64,000 bases of DNA from Candidatus Daviesbacteria bacterium (GTDB lineage: Bacteria > Patescibacteria > Microgenomatia > Daviesbacterales > UBA10151). Of the stretch, positions 39,707 to 47,835 are shown piece after piece. Below the pieces are notes generated by a model. That model did no database searches. It saw only the letters and a program-made list of their open reading frames with translations, and was not told where the DNA came from. The number at the start of each line of letters is the position of its first letter. The stretch's first letter is position 1. Location of the stretch: assembly GCA_016187025.1 (NCBI GenBank), contig JACPKM010000001.1, positions 186,001-250,000 of the forward strand, given 5' to 3'. The position numbers were made by a program, and so were the translations under genes.

Positions 39707-40267
39707 ATGAATAAAAGGGTGATTTTTATACATCGGTGGGATGGGATTCCTGATTCTGATTGGTACCCTTTCTTAAAAAAGGAGCTTAGTAAAAGAGGCT
39801 ATGAAGCGCTGATTCTTAGGATGCCGGAAACAGATTATCCCAAGATAGAAAACTGGGTTCCAAAATTGAAAGAAGCAACTGGTGAGATTAATGAAAATAC
39901 CATCTTAATAGGACACAGTATGGGAAGTCAAACCATTATGAGATTTTTGGAAACCTTGCCAGAAGGACAAAAGGTGGGAAGAGTGATATTTGTGGCAGGT
40001 TTTATAACTTTGATGGGGTTAACTGAAGAAGAAAAAGTAGTGGCAAAACCATGGCTTGAAACCCCGATTGACCTTAAAAAGGTAAAATCCAAAGCTGACT
40101 CTTTTGTGGCAATATTTTCTGATAATGATCCCTTTGTCCCTTTAGAAGAAAATAAAAGGGTGTTTGAAGAAAACTTGGGAGCCAAAGTTATGGTGCAACA
40201 TAGCATGGGCCATTTTACCCAAAATGATGGGGTAACAGAATTGCCAGTGCTACTAGGCCTGGTATAA
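39707..40267 (+). CDS. RBBP9/YdeN-type serine hydrolase
   Basis: 186 aa. FIHRWDGIPDSDWYPFLKKE starts the small alpha/beta hydrolase fold. The nucleophile elbow is GHSMGSQTIMRF, the acid is in FSDNDPFVPLEE, and the His is in QHSMGHFTQNDG. The order and size match YdeN/RBBP9. The substrate is unknown. The promoter of the next gene lies in its last codons. Confidence 0.85.
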   Translation: MNKRVIFIHRWDGIPDSDWYPFLKKELSKRGYEALILRMPETDYPKIENWVPKLKEATGEINENTILIGHSMGSQTIMRFLETLPEGQKVGRVIFVAGFITLMGLTEEEKVVAKPWLETPIDLKKVKSKADSFVAIFSDNDPFVPLEENKRVFEENLGAKVMVQHSMGHFTQNDGVTELPVLLGLV

Positions 40268-40268
40268 T
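40241..40268 (+). promoter_or_regulatory. Promoter of the SDR gene, leaderless
   Basis: TTGCCA (40241-40246), 16-base spacer, extended TGG-TATAAT (hexamer 40263-40268), 6 bases before ATG at 40275. It overlaps the stop codon of the preceding hydrolase. Confidence 0.65.
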
Positions 40269-40274
40269 CTAAAG

Positions 40275-41018
40275 ATGAATTCACTGAAAGATAAGGTTTC
40301 TATAGTTACTGGTGGTTCCTCTGGTATAGGGTTGGCTATTGCCAAAAGGTTTTCCACAGAAGGAGCTAAAGTAGTAATTGCCAGTAGAGATGAAAACAGA
40401 GGTAAAACAGCAGAATCTACGGTATCAAGCTCTCTATTTATCCAAACAGATGTTAGGGATGAGCAATCTGTTAAGGGTTTAATTGAAAAAACTATTCAAA
40501 AGTTTGGCAAAGTTGATATTGTAGTAAATAATGCTGGTATCAGTTTTGATCACACGGATATTACCAGGTTGAGCGTGGAGGATTATGATAAGCTAGTAGA
40601 CACTCTTTTAAAAGGTGTGTTTTTGGTGAGCAAATGCTTTATTCCTGAATTGATTAAAACCAAAGGTAGTTTGGTTAATATTGCTTCTACTTTAGCTTTT
40701 AAACCAGATACAGATTCCATCATCTATGGTGCAGCTAAAGCAGGTGTGGTTAACTTGACCAGAGGGATGGCTAAGGCTTACTCTCCTCTAGGAGTTAGGA
40801 TAAATTGTGTCTGTCCAGGGCCTACGCAGACACCTCTCTTGCAGAATTACTTTAAAGACGAACGAGAGATGTTAGATTGGTATAAAAAATCTTTACCGAT
40901 TGGAAGGATTGGGCAACCAGATGAAATAGCAAATGTGGTAAATTTTTTAGTTTCTGCCGAAGCCTCTTTTGTCACAGGTGATGTATGGTCAGTTGACGGA
41001 GGTCAATCTTCTAGCTAA
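40275..41018 (+). CDS. Short-chain dehydrogenase/reductase
   Basis: 247 aa classical SDR. It has VTGGSSGIGLAIAKRF (cofactor loop), VVNNAGISFD (NNAG), Ser in VNIASTLAF, and YGAAKAGVVNL (YxxxK). CPGPTQTPL follows and GDVWSVDGG ends the fold. The NAD versus NADP preference is unclear; ASRDENRG suggests NADP. FabG-like in form, but no fatty acid genes are nearby. The SGNH hydrolase gene follows 2 bases later. Confidence 0.9.
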   Translation: MNSLKDKVSIVTGGSSGIGLAIAKRFSTEGAKVVIASRDENRGKTAESTVSSSLFIQTDVRDEQSVKGLIEKTIQKFGKVDIVVNNAGISFDHTDITRLSVEDYDKLVDTLLKGVFLVSKCFIPELIKTKGSLVNIASTLAFKPDTDSIIYGAAKAGVVNLTRGMAKAYSPLGVRINCVCPGPTQTPLLQNYFKDEREMLDWYKKSLPIGRIGQPDEIANVVNFLVSAEASFVTGDVWSVDGGQSSS

Positions 41019-41020
41019 TT

Positions 41021-41680
41021 ATGACTAGAGTTATAAACATCTTTGTCTTTGGGGCGTCCACTACTTATGGATGTTGGGATCCTGAAGGTGGTTGGGTGGC
41101 TAGGTTAAGGAGGTTTTTAGATGAAAAGAGTGTAGAGCAGTTAAAGCAAAATCCTGAACCCAATCCGATGTATTTAGTCTATAACCAAGGAATACCTGCC
41201 GATGATCTATCAGGAATCTTAAAGAGGTTTGATTCGGAAGTTAGCGAAAGGATAGATCCAGGAGAGGAGAATATAATTTTGATCCATACTGGGACGAACG
41301 ATTCCCTCTACAACAACCAAACAAAATCATTAAAGTTTTCTCCTGATCAGTATAAACAAGAGCTTATAGAGGTTGCCGGTTTAACTAGAAGATATTCAGC
41401 AAAAATAGTTTTAGTGGGAACTATGCCGGTAGACCAAAGGGTTGACCCTATTCCCTGGTTACCAAACCATTCTTATAAAAATGAATATGTAGCTAAATTT
41501 AATGAAATTATGGAAGAGGTATCCCAGGAAGAAAAGATTCATTTTATAGAAATATACAACCATTTTTCAGGTGGAGAATATCAACATCTTTTAGTAGATG
41601 GAGTACACCCTAACTCCCGGGGGCACCAGCAAGTTTTTGAAATTGTCAGGGATTATTTGCTAGATAAAAAGATTATTTAG
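41021..41680 (+). CDS. SGNH/GDSL hydrolase
   Basis: 219 aa. Block I is FVFGASTTYGCWDPEGGW (Ser), block III is IHTGTNDSLYNN (Asn), and block V is LLVDGVHPNSRGHQQ (Asp, His). It probably removes ester groups such as acetyl from a lipid or sugar. It starts 2 bases after the SDR stop, so it is co-transcribed. It converges with murB, overlapping by 4 bases. Confidence 0.87.
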   Translation: MTRVINIFVFGASTTYGCWDPEGGWVARLRRFLDEKSVEQLKQNPEPNPMYLVYNQGIPADDLSGILKRFDSEVSERIDPGEENIILIHTGTNDSLYNNQTKSLKFSPDQYKQELIEVAGLTRRYSAKIVLVGTMPVDQRVDPIPWLPNHSYKNEYVAKFNEIMEEVSQEEKIHFIEIYNHFSGGEYQHLLVDGVHPNSRGHQQVFEIVRDYLLDKKII

Positions 41681-42609
41681 GCTATGGGAGGAAGGTTTAT
41701 CAGCTGGACTTCGGGTTCAAGGGTGATTCCAAACTTTTGTTTGACCTTTTCAGCATACTTTTTTGCTAAGTTGTAGAAATCTTTAGCAGTACCGGTACCA
41801 TTATTAATAAATAGGTTGGCATGATAAGAGGCAATCTCTATCCCATCTATCCTATCTCCCTTTGCTCCGACCATCTCAAGTAATGCTCCAGCCGGGACTT
41901 TTCCATAAACTATTTTTTCTTTTGGAATATTTACTAAGACATCTGTTGAAAGTTCTGATGCAACGAAGTTTTTATAAAAAGAACCAGGGCATTTTATTCC
42001 TGGAGGGTATTTTCCATCGCGTTTTCTTTTTATCTCTTCAGATTCTTTTTTTAGTTCTTCTAAATTTCCAGGAGTCAAATCAAAATTTGCTTCTAAAATA
42101 ATTAGATTATTTCGCTTAAAGTTACTATCTCTATAACCAAATCCGCACTCTTCCGTTTTTAAAACTACCTTTTCTTCGCTTGTAGGATCAAAGCAGATAA
42201 GCTCTACTAGCTTATCTGAAATACCACTTCCATATGCTCCGGCATTTCCATAGATTGCTCCACCTACAGTTCCTGGAACTCCTGTTAACTTGTTTATTCC
42301 AGTCAGACCTTTTTCAATTGTAAAATTAACCAGATCTTGCAAAATTGTACCTGATTTAACTATTAAATTATTGCCCTTTTGAAAAATTCCAGTAATTCTA
42401 TTTTGGATTACCAATTTTTCTACACCTTCATCAGCAACCAACAGATTGCTACCCCCACCAATAACTAAAAATGGTAGGTTTTTTTGTCTGGCATACGTTA
42501 TTGCCTCTATGAGTTCTTTTTCGGTTTGGACGCTGACAAATTCTTTAGCCGGGCCACCAATTTTCAGAGTAGTTACCTGGCTAAGCAAATAGTTATTTTG
42601 AAAATTCAT
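41677..42609 (-). CDS. murB: UDP-N-acetylenolpyruvoylglucosamine reductase
   Basis: 310 aa from ATG at 42609 (MNFQNNYLLSQVTTLKIGGP). An in-frame ATG at 42636 exists, but TATAAT (42621-42616) lies 6 bases before 42609. The FAD-binding motif is VIGGGSNLLVADEGVEKLVI. GVPGTVGGAIYGNAGAYGSG and CPGSFYKNFV (catalytic Ser) follow, and the C-terminal PEVQLI holds the Glu. MurB makes UDP-MurNAc for peptidoglycan, so the organism builds its own wall. Confidence 0.95.
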   Translation of the reverse strand: MNFQNNYLLSQVTTLKIGGPAKEFVSVQTEKELIEAITYARQKNLPFLVIGGGSNLLVADEGVEKLVIQNRITGIFQKGNNLIVKSGTILQDLVNFTIEKGLTGINKLTGVPGTVGGAIYGNAGAYGSGISDKLVELICFDPTSEEKVVLKTEECGFGYRDSNFKRNNLIILEANFDLTPGNLEELKKESEEIKRKRDGKYPPGIKCPGSFYKNFVASELSTDVLVNIPKEKIVYGKVPAGALLEMVGAKGDRIDGIEIASYHANLFINNGTGTAKDFYNLAKKYAEKVKQKFGITLEPEVQLINLPPIA

Positions 42610-42615
42610 GGAGTA

Positions 42616-42649
42616 ATTATACATTTTATTTATCAACTTGTGGTAAATT
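42616..42649. promoter_or_regulatory. Back-to-back leaderless promoters for murB (-) and nucleotidyltransferase (+)
   Basis: Minus TATAAT (42621-42616), 6 bases before the murB ATG at 42609. Plus TGG-TAAATT (hexamer 42644-42649), 6 bases before ATG at 42656. Only 46 bases separate the two start codons. Confidence 0.55.
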
Positions 42650-42655
42650 ACCCAT

Positions 42656-43522
42656 ATGGAAAAAGCGATTTTAAAAACCTCAGCTTATGCTGATATTTTT
42701 GACTACCCTCTTAAGCCATATGAAATTCACAAATGGTTAATTTCAAAAAAAGCTACAACCCATCAAGTTGAAAAAGCAATTAAAAGGCTTGAGGGTAGAT
42801 TAAAAGTGAAGAGTAAGGATGGATATATCTTTTTGCCTGGCAGGCAAAGTATTGTTAAAAAAAGAATAAACAGAGAAAAACAATCTCAAAAATATTTATT
42901 TAGAGCAAAGATTATTGCTTTTGTTTTTAAAATTATCCCCTGGATAAAATTAGTAGGTGTATCCGGGAGCTTGGCAGTGGAAAATGCCCAAAAGGATTCT
43001 GATATAGATTTATTTATTATTACTTCATACAAGAGAATGTGGTTATCAAGGATGTTGACTATTTGGATAACCGATTTTCTAGGTATTAGACGCGAAAGGG
43101 AAAATAAACAAGATGAGGTTTTAGGAAAAGTTTGTCTGAATTTATATATAGATCAAAATAATTTAGAGCAAGAAAACAAAGATCTGTATACAGCCCATGA
43201 GGTTTTACAGATGCGGGTATTGTGGCAAAGGGAAAATACCTATAAAAAGTTTTTAGATGTAAATTCCTGGGTGTTTGAGTTTTTACCCAACTGGGCAACA
43301 GGACAAATAAGGAGTGAGAAGTTGGTAGTTAAACCTAAGCCCCATATTCTAACTTCAACATTGGATTTTTTAGAAAGAATAGCCGGAAGGATACAGAGAA
43401 AGTATATGGGTAAACCAACAGGCGCAGAAAGAATTTCAGATAAAGCTTTGTTTTTTCATCCAGAGGACTGCCGCTTAGAAACCTTAGAAAAGTTTAAACG
43501 GAAAACAAGGCTAATTTTTTAG
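42656..43522 (+). CDS. Nucleotidyltransferase-domain protein
   Basis: 288 aa. The N-terminal third looks like a winged helix (YEIHKWLISKKATTHQVEKA). The middle holds the pol-beta-type site GVSGSLAVENAQKDSDIDLF (GSx...DxD) near residues 100-120. Similar proteins occur in CPR and archaea, some as MNT-like partners of HEPN proteins, but no HEPN gene is adjacent. The substrate is unknown. Confidence 0.75.
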   Translation: MEKAILKTSAYADIFDYPLKPYEIHKWLISKKATTHQVEKAIKRLEGRLKVKSKDGYIFLPGRQSIVKKRINREKQSQKYLFRAKIIAFVFKIIPWIKLVGVSGSLAVENAQKDSDIDLFIITSYKRMWLSRMLTIWITDFLGIRRERENKQDEVLGKVCLNLYIDQNNLEQENKDLYTAHEVLQMRVLWQRENTYKKFLDVNSWVFEFLPNWATGQIRSEKLVVKPKPHILTSTLDFLERIAGRIQRKYMGKPTGAERISDKALFFHPEDCRLETLEKFKRKTRLIF

Positions 43523-43558
43523 CAGTACTTGACAAAGTTTGCTAGAGTCTGGTATATA
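43519..43558 (+). promoter_or_regulatory. groES promoter with a degenerate CIRCE-like inverted repeat
   Basis: TTGACA (43529-43534), 18 bases, TATATA (43553-43558). Around the -35 lies TTAGCA (43519-43524), 15 bases, TGCTAG (43540-43545). These are the outer six-base arms of the CIRCE operator at exactly the right distance, while the inner CTC/GAG bases differ. This could be an HrcA site in reduced form. Confidence 0.5.
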
Positions 43559-43612
43559 TTTATTTCGATAACTGCTCTGCTGATATTTAAGCTTCAGTAA
43601 ATTTTTAAAAAT

Positions 43613-43942
43613 ATGGCAAAAACAAAGATTGATAGTAGTAGTACCTCTGCTCTAAGGGTTAAGCCTTTAATGGGTTATGTGCTGGTATCCCCTCAAGAAG
43701 CAGAGAGTAAGTTGCCTTCCGGAATAATTCTGCCAGAATCTGCTCAAGAAAAACCAGCTCAAGGTAGTGTAATTGCTTGTGGTGATGATATGGTTTTAGA
43801 AAATGGAAAAGTATTAAAATGTCCTGTGAAAGTTGGGGATGTTGTGGTATATAAGAAATGGGGTGGAGATGAGATAAAAATTTCCGGAAAAGAATATAAA
43901 TTAGTAAAATTTGATGATTTGATGGCAATATTGGAAGGGTAA
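43613..43942 (+). CDS. groES: Co-chaperonin GroES
   Basis: 109 aa, slightly longer than usual because of an N-terminal Ser/Thr-rich addition (KTKIDSSSTSA). The core shows LRVKPLMGYVLVSPQEAESK, the mobile loop SGIILPESAQEKPAQG and VGDVVVYKKWGGDEI. It caps GroEL. It is transcribed with groEL, 5 bases downstream, from a promoter with a roughly 50-base leader. Confidence 0.96.
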   Translation: MAKTKIDSSSTSALRVKPLMGYVLVSPQEAESKLPSGIILPESAQEKPAQGSVIACGDDMVLENGKVLKCPVKVGDVVVYKKWGGDEIKISGKEYKLVKFDDLMAILEG

Positions 43943-43947
43943 AAAAT

Positions 43948-45570
43948 ATGGCAAAGATACTTTTATTTGATAGTAATGCTAGAGAAAAACTTTTAAAGGG
44001 TATTAATACCTTAACTGAGGCTGTGGCTTCCACTTTGGGTCCAAAGGGGAGAAATGTTGCTTTAGATAAAAAATGGGGTGCTCCCCAGGTTGTCCATGAT
44101 GGGGTGACTGTTGCCAAAGAAATAGATTTGGAAGATCCATTTGAGAATATGGGTGCCCAACTTGTTAAAGAAGCAGCCTCAAAAACAAATGATGTTGCAG
44201 GAGATGGAACCACTACTGCTACCATTTTAACTCAAGCTATAGTTTCTGAAGGGTTGAAAAACATCCAGGCCGGAGCAAACCCAATGGTTCTAAGAAAAGG
44301 GATTGAAAAAGCGGTTGATACTTTGGTGGTAGAGCTGCGGAAGATGAGTAAAAAAGTAACTACTCCAGAAGAAACTACCCAGGTTGCAACAATTTCTGCC
44401 CAAGATGAAGAAATTGGGAGGTTAATCTCTGAAGCTATTGCAAAGGTTGGCAAAGATGGAGTTATAACTGTGGAAGAAGGCAAGGGGTTAGAGATGAATG
44501 TTGAGTATAAGGAAGGAATGGAATTTGATAAGGGGTTTGTTTCCCCATATTTTGTAACTGATACAGACAGGATGGAATCATCTGTAGAAGATGCTCTGGT
44601 ATTAATTACTGATAAGAAAATCTCTGCTGCACAAGACTTGGTTCCATTTTTGGAAAAATTTGTCCAGGTTTCAAAGAATTTGGTCATCATTGCAGACGAA
44701 GTTGAAGGTGAAGCTTTAGCATTATTGGTAGTTAATAAACTAAGAGGAACCATCAACGTGTTGGCAGTAAATGCTCCTGGATTTGGCGATCGAAGAAAAG
44801 AAATGTTACAAGATATTGCTATTTTAACCGGTGGAACAGTTATTTCTGAAGATACTGGAAGAAAAATTGACTCAGTAGAACTGGAAGATCTGGGAAGGGT
44901 TGGTAGGGTAACTTCCACTAAAGACGAAACTTTAATTGTTGATGGAAAAGGGCAAAAATCAAAAATTGATGCCCGGATTTCTCAAATAAGAAGAGAGCTT
45001 GATGCAACTGATTCTGAATTTGACAAAGAAAAACTGCAGGAAAGACTGGCAAAGCTAACTGGTGGAGTAGCAGTCATTAATGTTGGTGCAGCAACAGAGA
45101 TTGAGATGAAGGAGAAAAAAGAAAGAGTGATTGATGCTGTGGCTGCAACAAAGGCTGCAATCGAGGAGGGAATTGTTCCGGGTGGAGAAGTGGCTTTGCT
45201 CCGTGCTGCTAAAGCTTTAGACTCTCTTAAATTAGAAGGTGAGGAAAAAACCGGAGTTGAAATTGTTAAGAAAGCAATTGAGGGTCCATTTAATAAGTTA
45301 ATGGAAAATGCCGGATTTAATGCCGGTATGATGATGAAGGTTGTAATGGATGTAACAGATTCATTTGGAGTTGATGTTTCAGACGGAGCTGTAAAAGATT
45401 TAGTAAAAGCCGGGGTGATTGATCCGGTAAAAGTTACCCGTTCTGCTTTACAGAACGCTGCATCGGTTGCCATAATGGTGATGGTTACAAATGTTTTAAT
45501 AACAGATGCACCGGAAAAATCCGGCCCCGCCGGACCTCAAGTGCCAGCAGGCGGCATGGGTGAATATTAG
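43948..45570 (+). CDS. groEL: Chaperonin GroEL
   Basis: 540 aa, full length. It has TEAVASTLGPKGRNVALDKK, the ATP-site GDGTTTATILTQAI, and EGIVPGGEVALLRAAKALD near the C-terminus. The end is GGMGEY, a short version of the usual GGM tail. A clear Shine-Dalgarno (GGAAGGG) precedes the ATG. Folds proteins together with GroES. Confidence 0.98.
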   Translation: MAKILLFDSNAREKLLKGINTLTEAVASTLGPKGRNVALDKKWGAPQVVHDGVTVAKEIDLEDPFENMGAQLVKEAASKTNDVAGDGTTTATILTQAIVSEGLKNIQAGANPMVLRKGIEKAVDTLVVELRKMSKKVTTPEETTQVATISAQDEEIGRLISEAIAKVGKDGVITVEEGKGLEMNVEYKEGMEFDKGFVSPYFVTDTDRMESSVEDALVLITDKKISAAQDLVPFLEKFVQVSKNLVIIADEVEGEALALLVVNKLRGTINVLAVNAPGFGDRRKEMLQDIAILTGGTVISEDTGRKIDSVELEDLGRVGRVTSTKDETLIVDGKGQKSKIDARISQIRRELDATDSEFDKEKLQERLAKLTGGVAVINVGAATEIEMKEKKERVIDAVAATKAAIEEGIVPGGEVALLRAAKALDSLKLEGEEKTGVEIVKKAIEGPFNKLMENAGFNAGMMMKVVMDVTDSFGVDVSDGAVKDLVKAGVIDPVKVTRSALQNAASVAIMVMVTNVLITDAPEKSGPAGPQVPAGGMGEY

Positions 45571-45584
45571 CCCCAGAAGGCTTA

Positions 45585-45593
45585 TGGTAAACT
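45585..45593 (+). promoter_or_regulatory. Extended -10 of the PH-domain gene
   Basis: TGG-TAAACT (hexamer 45588-45593), 7 bases before ATG at 45601. Confidence 0.4.
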
Positions 45594-45600
45594 TAAGTTA

Positions 45601-46197
45601 ATGTCTAAGTTTCATTATAAGGAATCTCCTAGTCTAAAGCAGATAAAAGCTTTTAAGCCTTTTCTTTCTGAGGATGAAGAGTTAGTTTTAGTTACAGGAC
45701 TAAGTCCTGCCTTTTTGCGTTCTAAATTTGCTATCTATTTTTTATTCCCTGGAATAATTTTTGGAGCAATTGGTTTTGCTATCGGTTGGATTTTAAACTT
45801 AAACCCCGGGTATTCCCTTTTAATAGCGCTAACACTGATGAGTATTATAGGGGGAATGAAAACTATGCACGAAAACCATGCTAATAGATACTTGTTTACT
45901 ACCAGAAGAATTATAATAAAGCATGGGGTTTTTTCTACTAAACTCACAGCTGCGCTTTATGACAAGATTACGCATCTTGAGGTAGACCAGACCTTTGTTG
46001 ACAGGATGCTTTTTCATCACGGTGATGTTATTGTTAACACTGCCGGGTTAAACAAAGGAGAAATTATTTTGAAATACGTTGATTATCCAATGGAGTTAAA
46101 AAACCTACTAGAGCGGTTAATTAACCGGGAAAGAGAATTGTATGGTAGACAGACAACAACTCTTACAGCAGTAGAGGGTGAAGTTTTAGACAACTGA
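45601..46197 (+). CDS. PH-domain (bPH2/DUF304) membrane protein
   Basis: 198 aa. Two membrane segments (FAIYFLFPGIIFGAIGFAIG; YSLLIALTLMSIIGGM), then a bacterial PH domain: RYLFTTRRIIIKHGVFSTKL, DKITHLEVDQTFVDRMLFHH, GDVIVNTAG. Such proteins sit on the inner face of the membrane; the function is unknown. Converges with the M23 peptidase gene, leaving 3 bases. Confidence 0.85.
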   Translation: MSKFHYKESPSLKQIKAFKPFLSEDEELVLVTGLSPAFLRSKFAIYFLFPGIIFGAIGFAIGWILNLNPGYSLLIALTLMSIIGGMKTMHENHANRYLFTTRRIIIKHGVFSTKLTAALYDKITHLEVDQTFVDRMLFHHGDVIVNTAGLNKGEIILKYVDYPMELKNLLERLINRERELYGRQTTTLTAVEGEVLDN

Positions 46198-46200
46198 GGA

Positions 46201-46926
46201 TTATTTTAAGTCAGGTTTTAGTGTCCTGCTATATTCAGGTGAATCATTGAGACTACCTTCTTTTGCCAGCCTTTGAGTATCTGGTGTAGGAAAGTTTGGT
46301 AGGTTTGGCAATAAAGCCATAGGATCAATATGTTTTCCATCCTTTGTAATTTCTAGGTGAGTATGTGGTCCAGAAGTCCAGCCTGTCAATCCTACTTCTC
46401 CTAAAATTGTCTCACTGGTTACATTTTGGTCTTTTGCTACGTATACTCTTCCCATATGAGCATACATTGATTTATACCCATCCTGGTGAGAAATTAATAC
46501 ATAATTGCCATACCCCCAAAAACCAAATGCTATCTCTTCTACCACTCCAGGATTAATAGGATGTATTGGCATGCCCAACCCTGTTGCAATATCTACTCCC
46601 GGGTGATAGTTGGAATAGACTGTTGAAAGATATCCTGGATGAGGTAAGATGATGGGGGTAGGAAAAGAGGTGGAGATTACCTCCCCTGATTGTTGTGGTT
46701 CCCCGGCTATAGCTACTTTTGTCCTAATGGGAGGAATGGCAAAGGTTGGATAGTATCCAAGCAGCGAAAATACTATTAAAATTGCAATGCCAGATTTAGA
46801 TAGAATCCTGATAAGTCTTAAAACCCCTTTGGTAACTTCAGACTTAATGTTCAAAACTTTCCAATTTAGGGCGACCCTTTTGGATAGCTTTTTAGCCAAA
46901 AAGTTTTTTATATATTTGTTTAACAC
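46201..46926 (-). CDS. M23/LytM-family metallopeptidase
   Basis: 241 aa from GTG. One membrane segment (SGIAILIVFSLLGYYPTFAI) follows a basic N-terminus, so the enzyme is outside and anchored. The LytM zinc motifs are complete: HPGVDIATGLG (H, D) and GPHTHLEITKDG (HxH), with YAHMGRV between. Predicted peptidoglycan endopeptidase. The start codon directly follows a hairpin and six U residues. Confidence 0.88.
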   Translation of the reverse strand: MLNKYIKNFLAKKLSKRVALNWKVLNIKSEVTKGVLRLIRILSKSGIAILIVFSLLGYYPTFAIPPIRTKVAIAGEPQQSGEVISTSFPTPIILPHPGYLSTVYSNYHPGVDIATGLGMPIHPINPGVVEEIAFGFWGYGNYVLISHQDGYKSMYAHMGRVYVAKDQNVTSETILGEVGLTGWTSGPHTHLEITKDGKHIDPMALLPNLPNFPTPDTQRLAKEGSLNDSPEYSRTLKPDLK

Positions 46927-46969
46927 AAAAAACCAAGCCCATGGACAGCTTGGAATACCTGCAATTGTA
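46924..46969 (-). promoter_or_regulatory. 5' hairpin and U-tract directly before the M23 start codon
   Basis: Minus strand: extended -10 TGA-TACAAT (hexamer 46969-46964), then CCAAGC/GCTTGG with a 9-base loop (46953-46933), TTTTTT (46932-46927) and GTG (46926). It has the form of an intrinsic terminator ending at the start codon. The same layout occurs before the 219-aa gene at 22534. Confidence 0.55.
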
Positions 46970-47018
46970 TCAGGTCTGAGCCTAAAAGTAAAGTTTAGTG
47001 AGAAAGAGAAAGTTAGGG

Positions 47019-47024
47019 TATAAT
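47019..47024 (+). promoter_or_regulatory. -10 of the PEGA-SH3 gene, leaderless
   Basis: TATAAT, 7 bases before ATG at 47032. Confidence 0.5.
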
Positions 47025-47031
47025 TTAAATT

Positions 47032-47835
47032 ATGAAGAAAACAATTGTTGCAATACTGGTTTTAGTTAGTGTGATTTTTCTCTTACTCAGGTTTTTGAGT
47101 CTGAGCCCTGCCTTCTTGGGTTTTGAGCAAAAAAGCGGAGTAAGGGTTCTATCTCTTCCTGAAAAGGCTAAAGTTTTTATTAATGGACAAAAGGTGGGAG
47201 TAACCCCATATGAAGACCAAGGCTTATCTGCCAAAGAATATCACATCAAGCTAGAATTTGATCAAAGCAGATGGGAAGGTAAAGTAAAACTTATCTCCGG
47301 TACCCTAACAGTTGTTAACAGAGAGTTGACCAAAGATGCTAACCTTTCAGCAGGTGAAACATTAACTTTAGAAAAAGGAAAAGGATTAATTGTAGTGTCT
47401 AACCCATCTGATGCCGAAGTTGAGATAGATGGTAAATATTTTGGGAAAACTCCCTTAAACATAGATTTAAAGCCTAGTGAGCATACAGTGGCTCTTTCTC
47501 ATCCCAGTTATTTAAAAAGAAGTATCAGGGCAAATATTCCTGATGGATTCAGGTTAACCTTGTCAGTTGATTTAGGTTTGTCTGAAGTTGATTTAACGGC
47601 CAGCAACACTCCAGTTACAACAAATACCCAACTGGTTATTGTTAAATCAACTCCAACGGGTTTTTTAAGAGTTAGAGATAGAGGGTCAATTGCCGGAAAT
47701 GAAGTGGCAAGAGTCAGTCCAGGAGATGAGTTAGTTTTATTGGAAGAAGGGGCGCAGTGGGATAGGGTAAGGTTACCTGATGGGAAAGAGGGTTTTGTAT
47801 CTAAAAGTTATATAGAGAAAAAACAAACACCTTAA
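47032..47835 (+). CDS. PEGA-domain and SH3b-domain envelope protein
   Basis: 267 aa. N-terminal membrane anchor (TIVAILVLVSVIFLLLRFLS). Two PEGA domains: KAKVFINGQKVGVTPYE (about 45-100) and DAEVEIDGKYFGKTPLNIDL (about 120-185). A C-terminal bacterial SH3 domain: GFLRVRDRGSIAGNEVARV, then VRLPDGKEGFVSKSYIE. Both domain types bind surface or wall structures. It is divergent from the M23 peptidase and converges with the UbiA-like gene (4-base overlap). Confidence 0.87.
   Translation: MKKTIVAILVLVSVIFLLLRFLSLSPAFLGFEQKSGVRVLSLPEKAKVFINGQKVGVTPYEDQGLSAKEYHIKLEFDQSRWEGKVKLISGTLTVVNRELTKDANLSAGETLTLEKGKGLIVVSNPSDAEVEIDGKYFGKTPLNIDLKPSEHTVALSHPSYLKRSIRANIPDGFRLTLSVDLGLSEVDLTASNTPVTTNTQLVIVKSTPTGFLRVRDRGSIAGNEVARVSPGDELVLLEEGAQWDRVRLPDGKEGFVSKSYIEKKQTP

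Noticed and set aside
43659..45473. Long minus-strand open frames opposite groES and groEL
   Set aside because: Serine/threonine-rich composition and complete overlap with highly conserved chaperonin genes mark them as antisense shadows.
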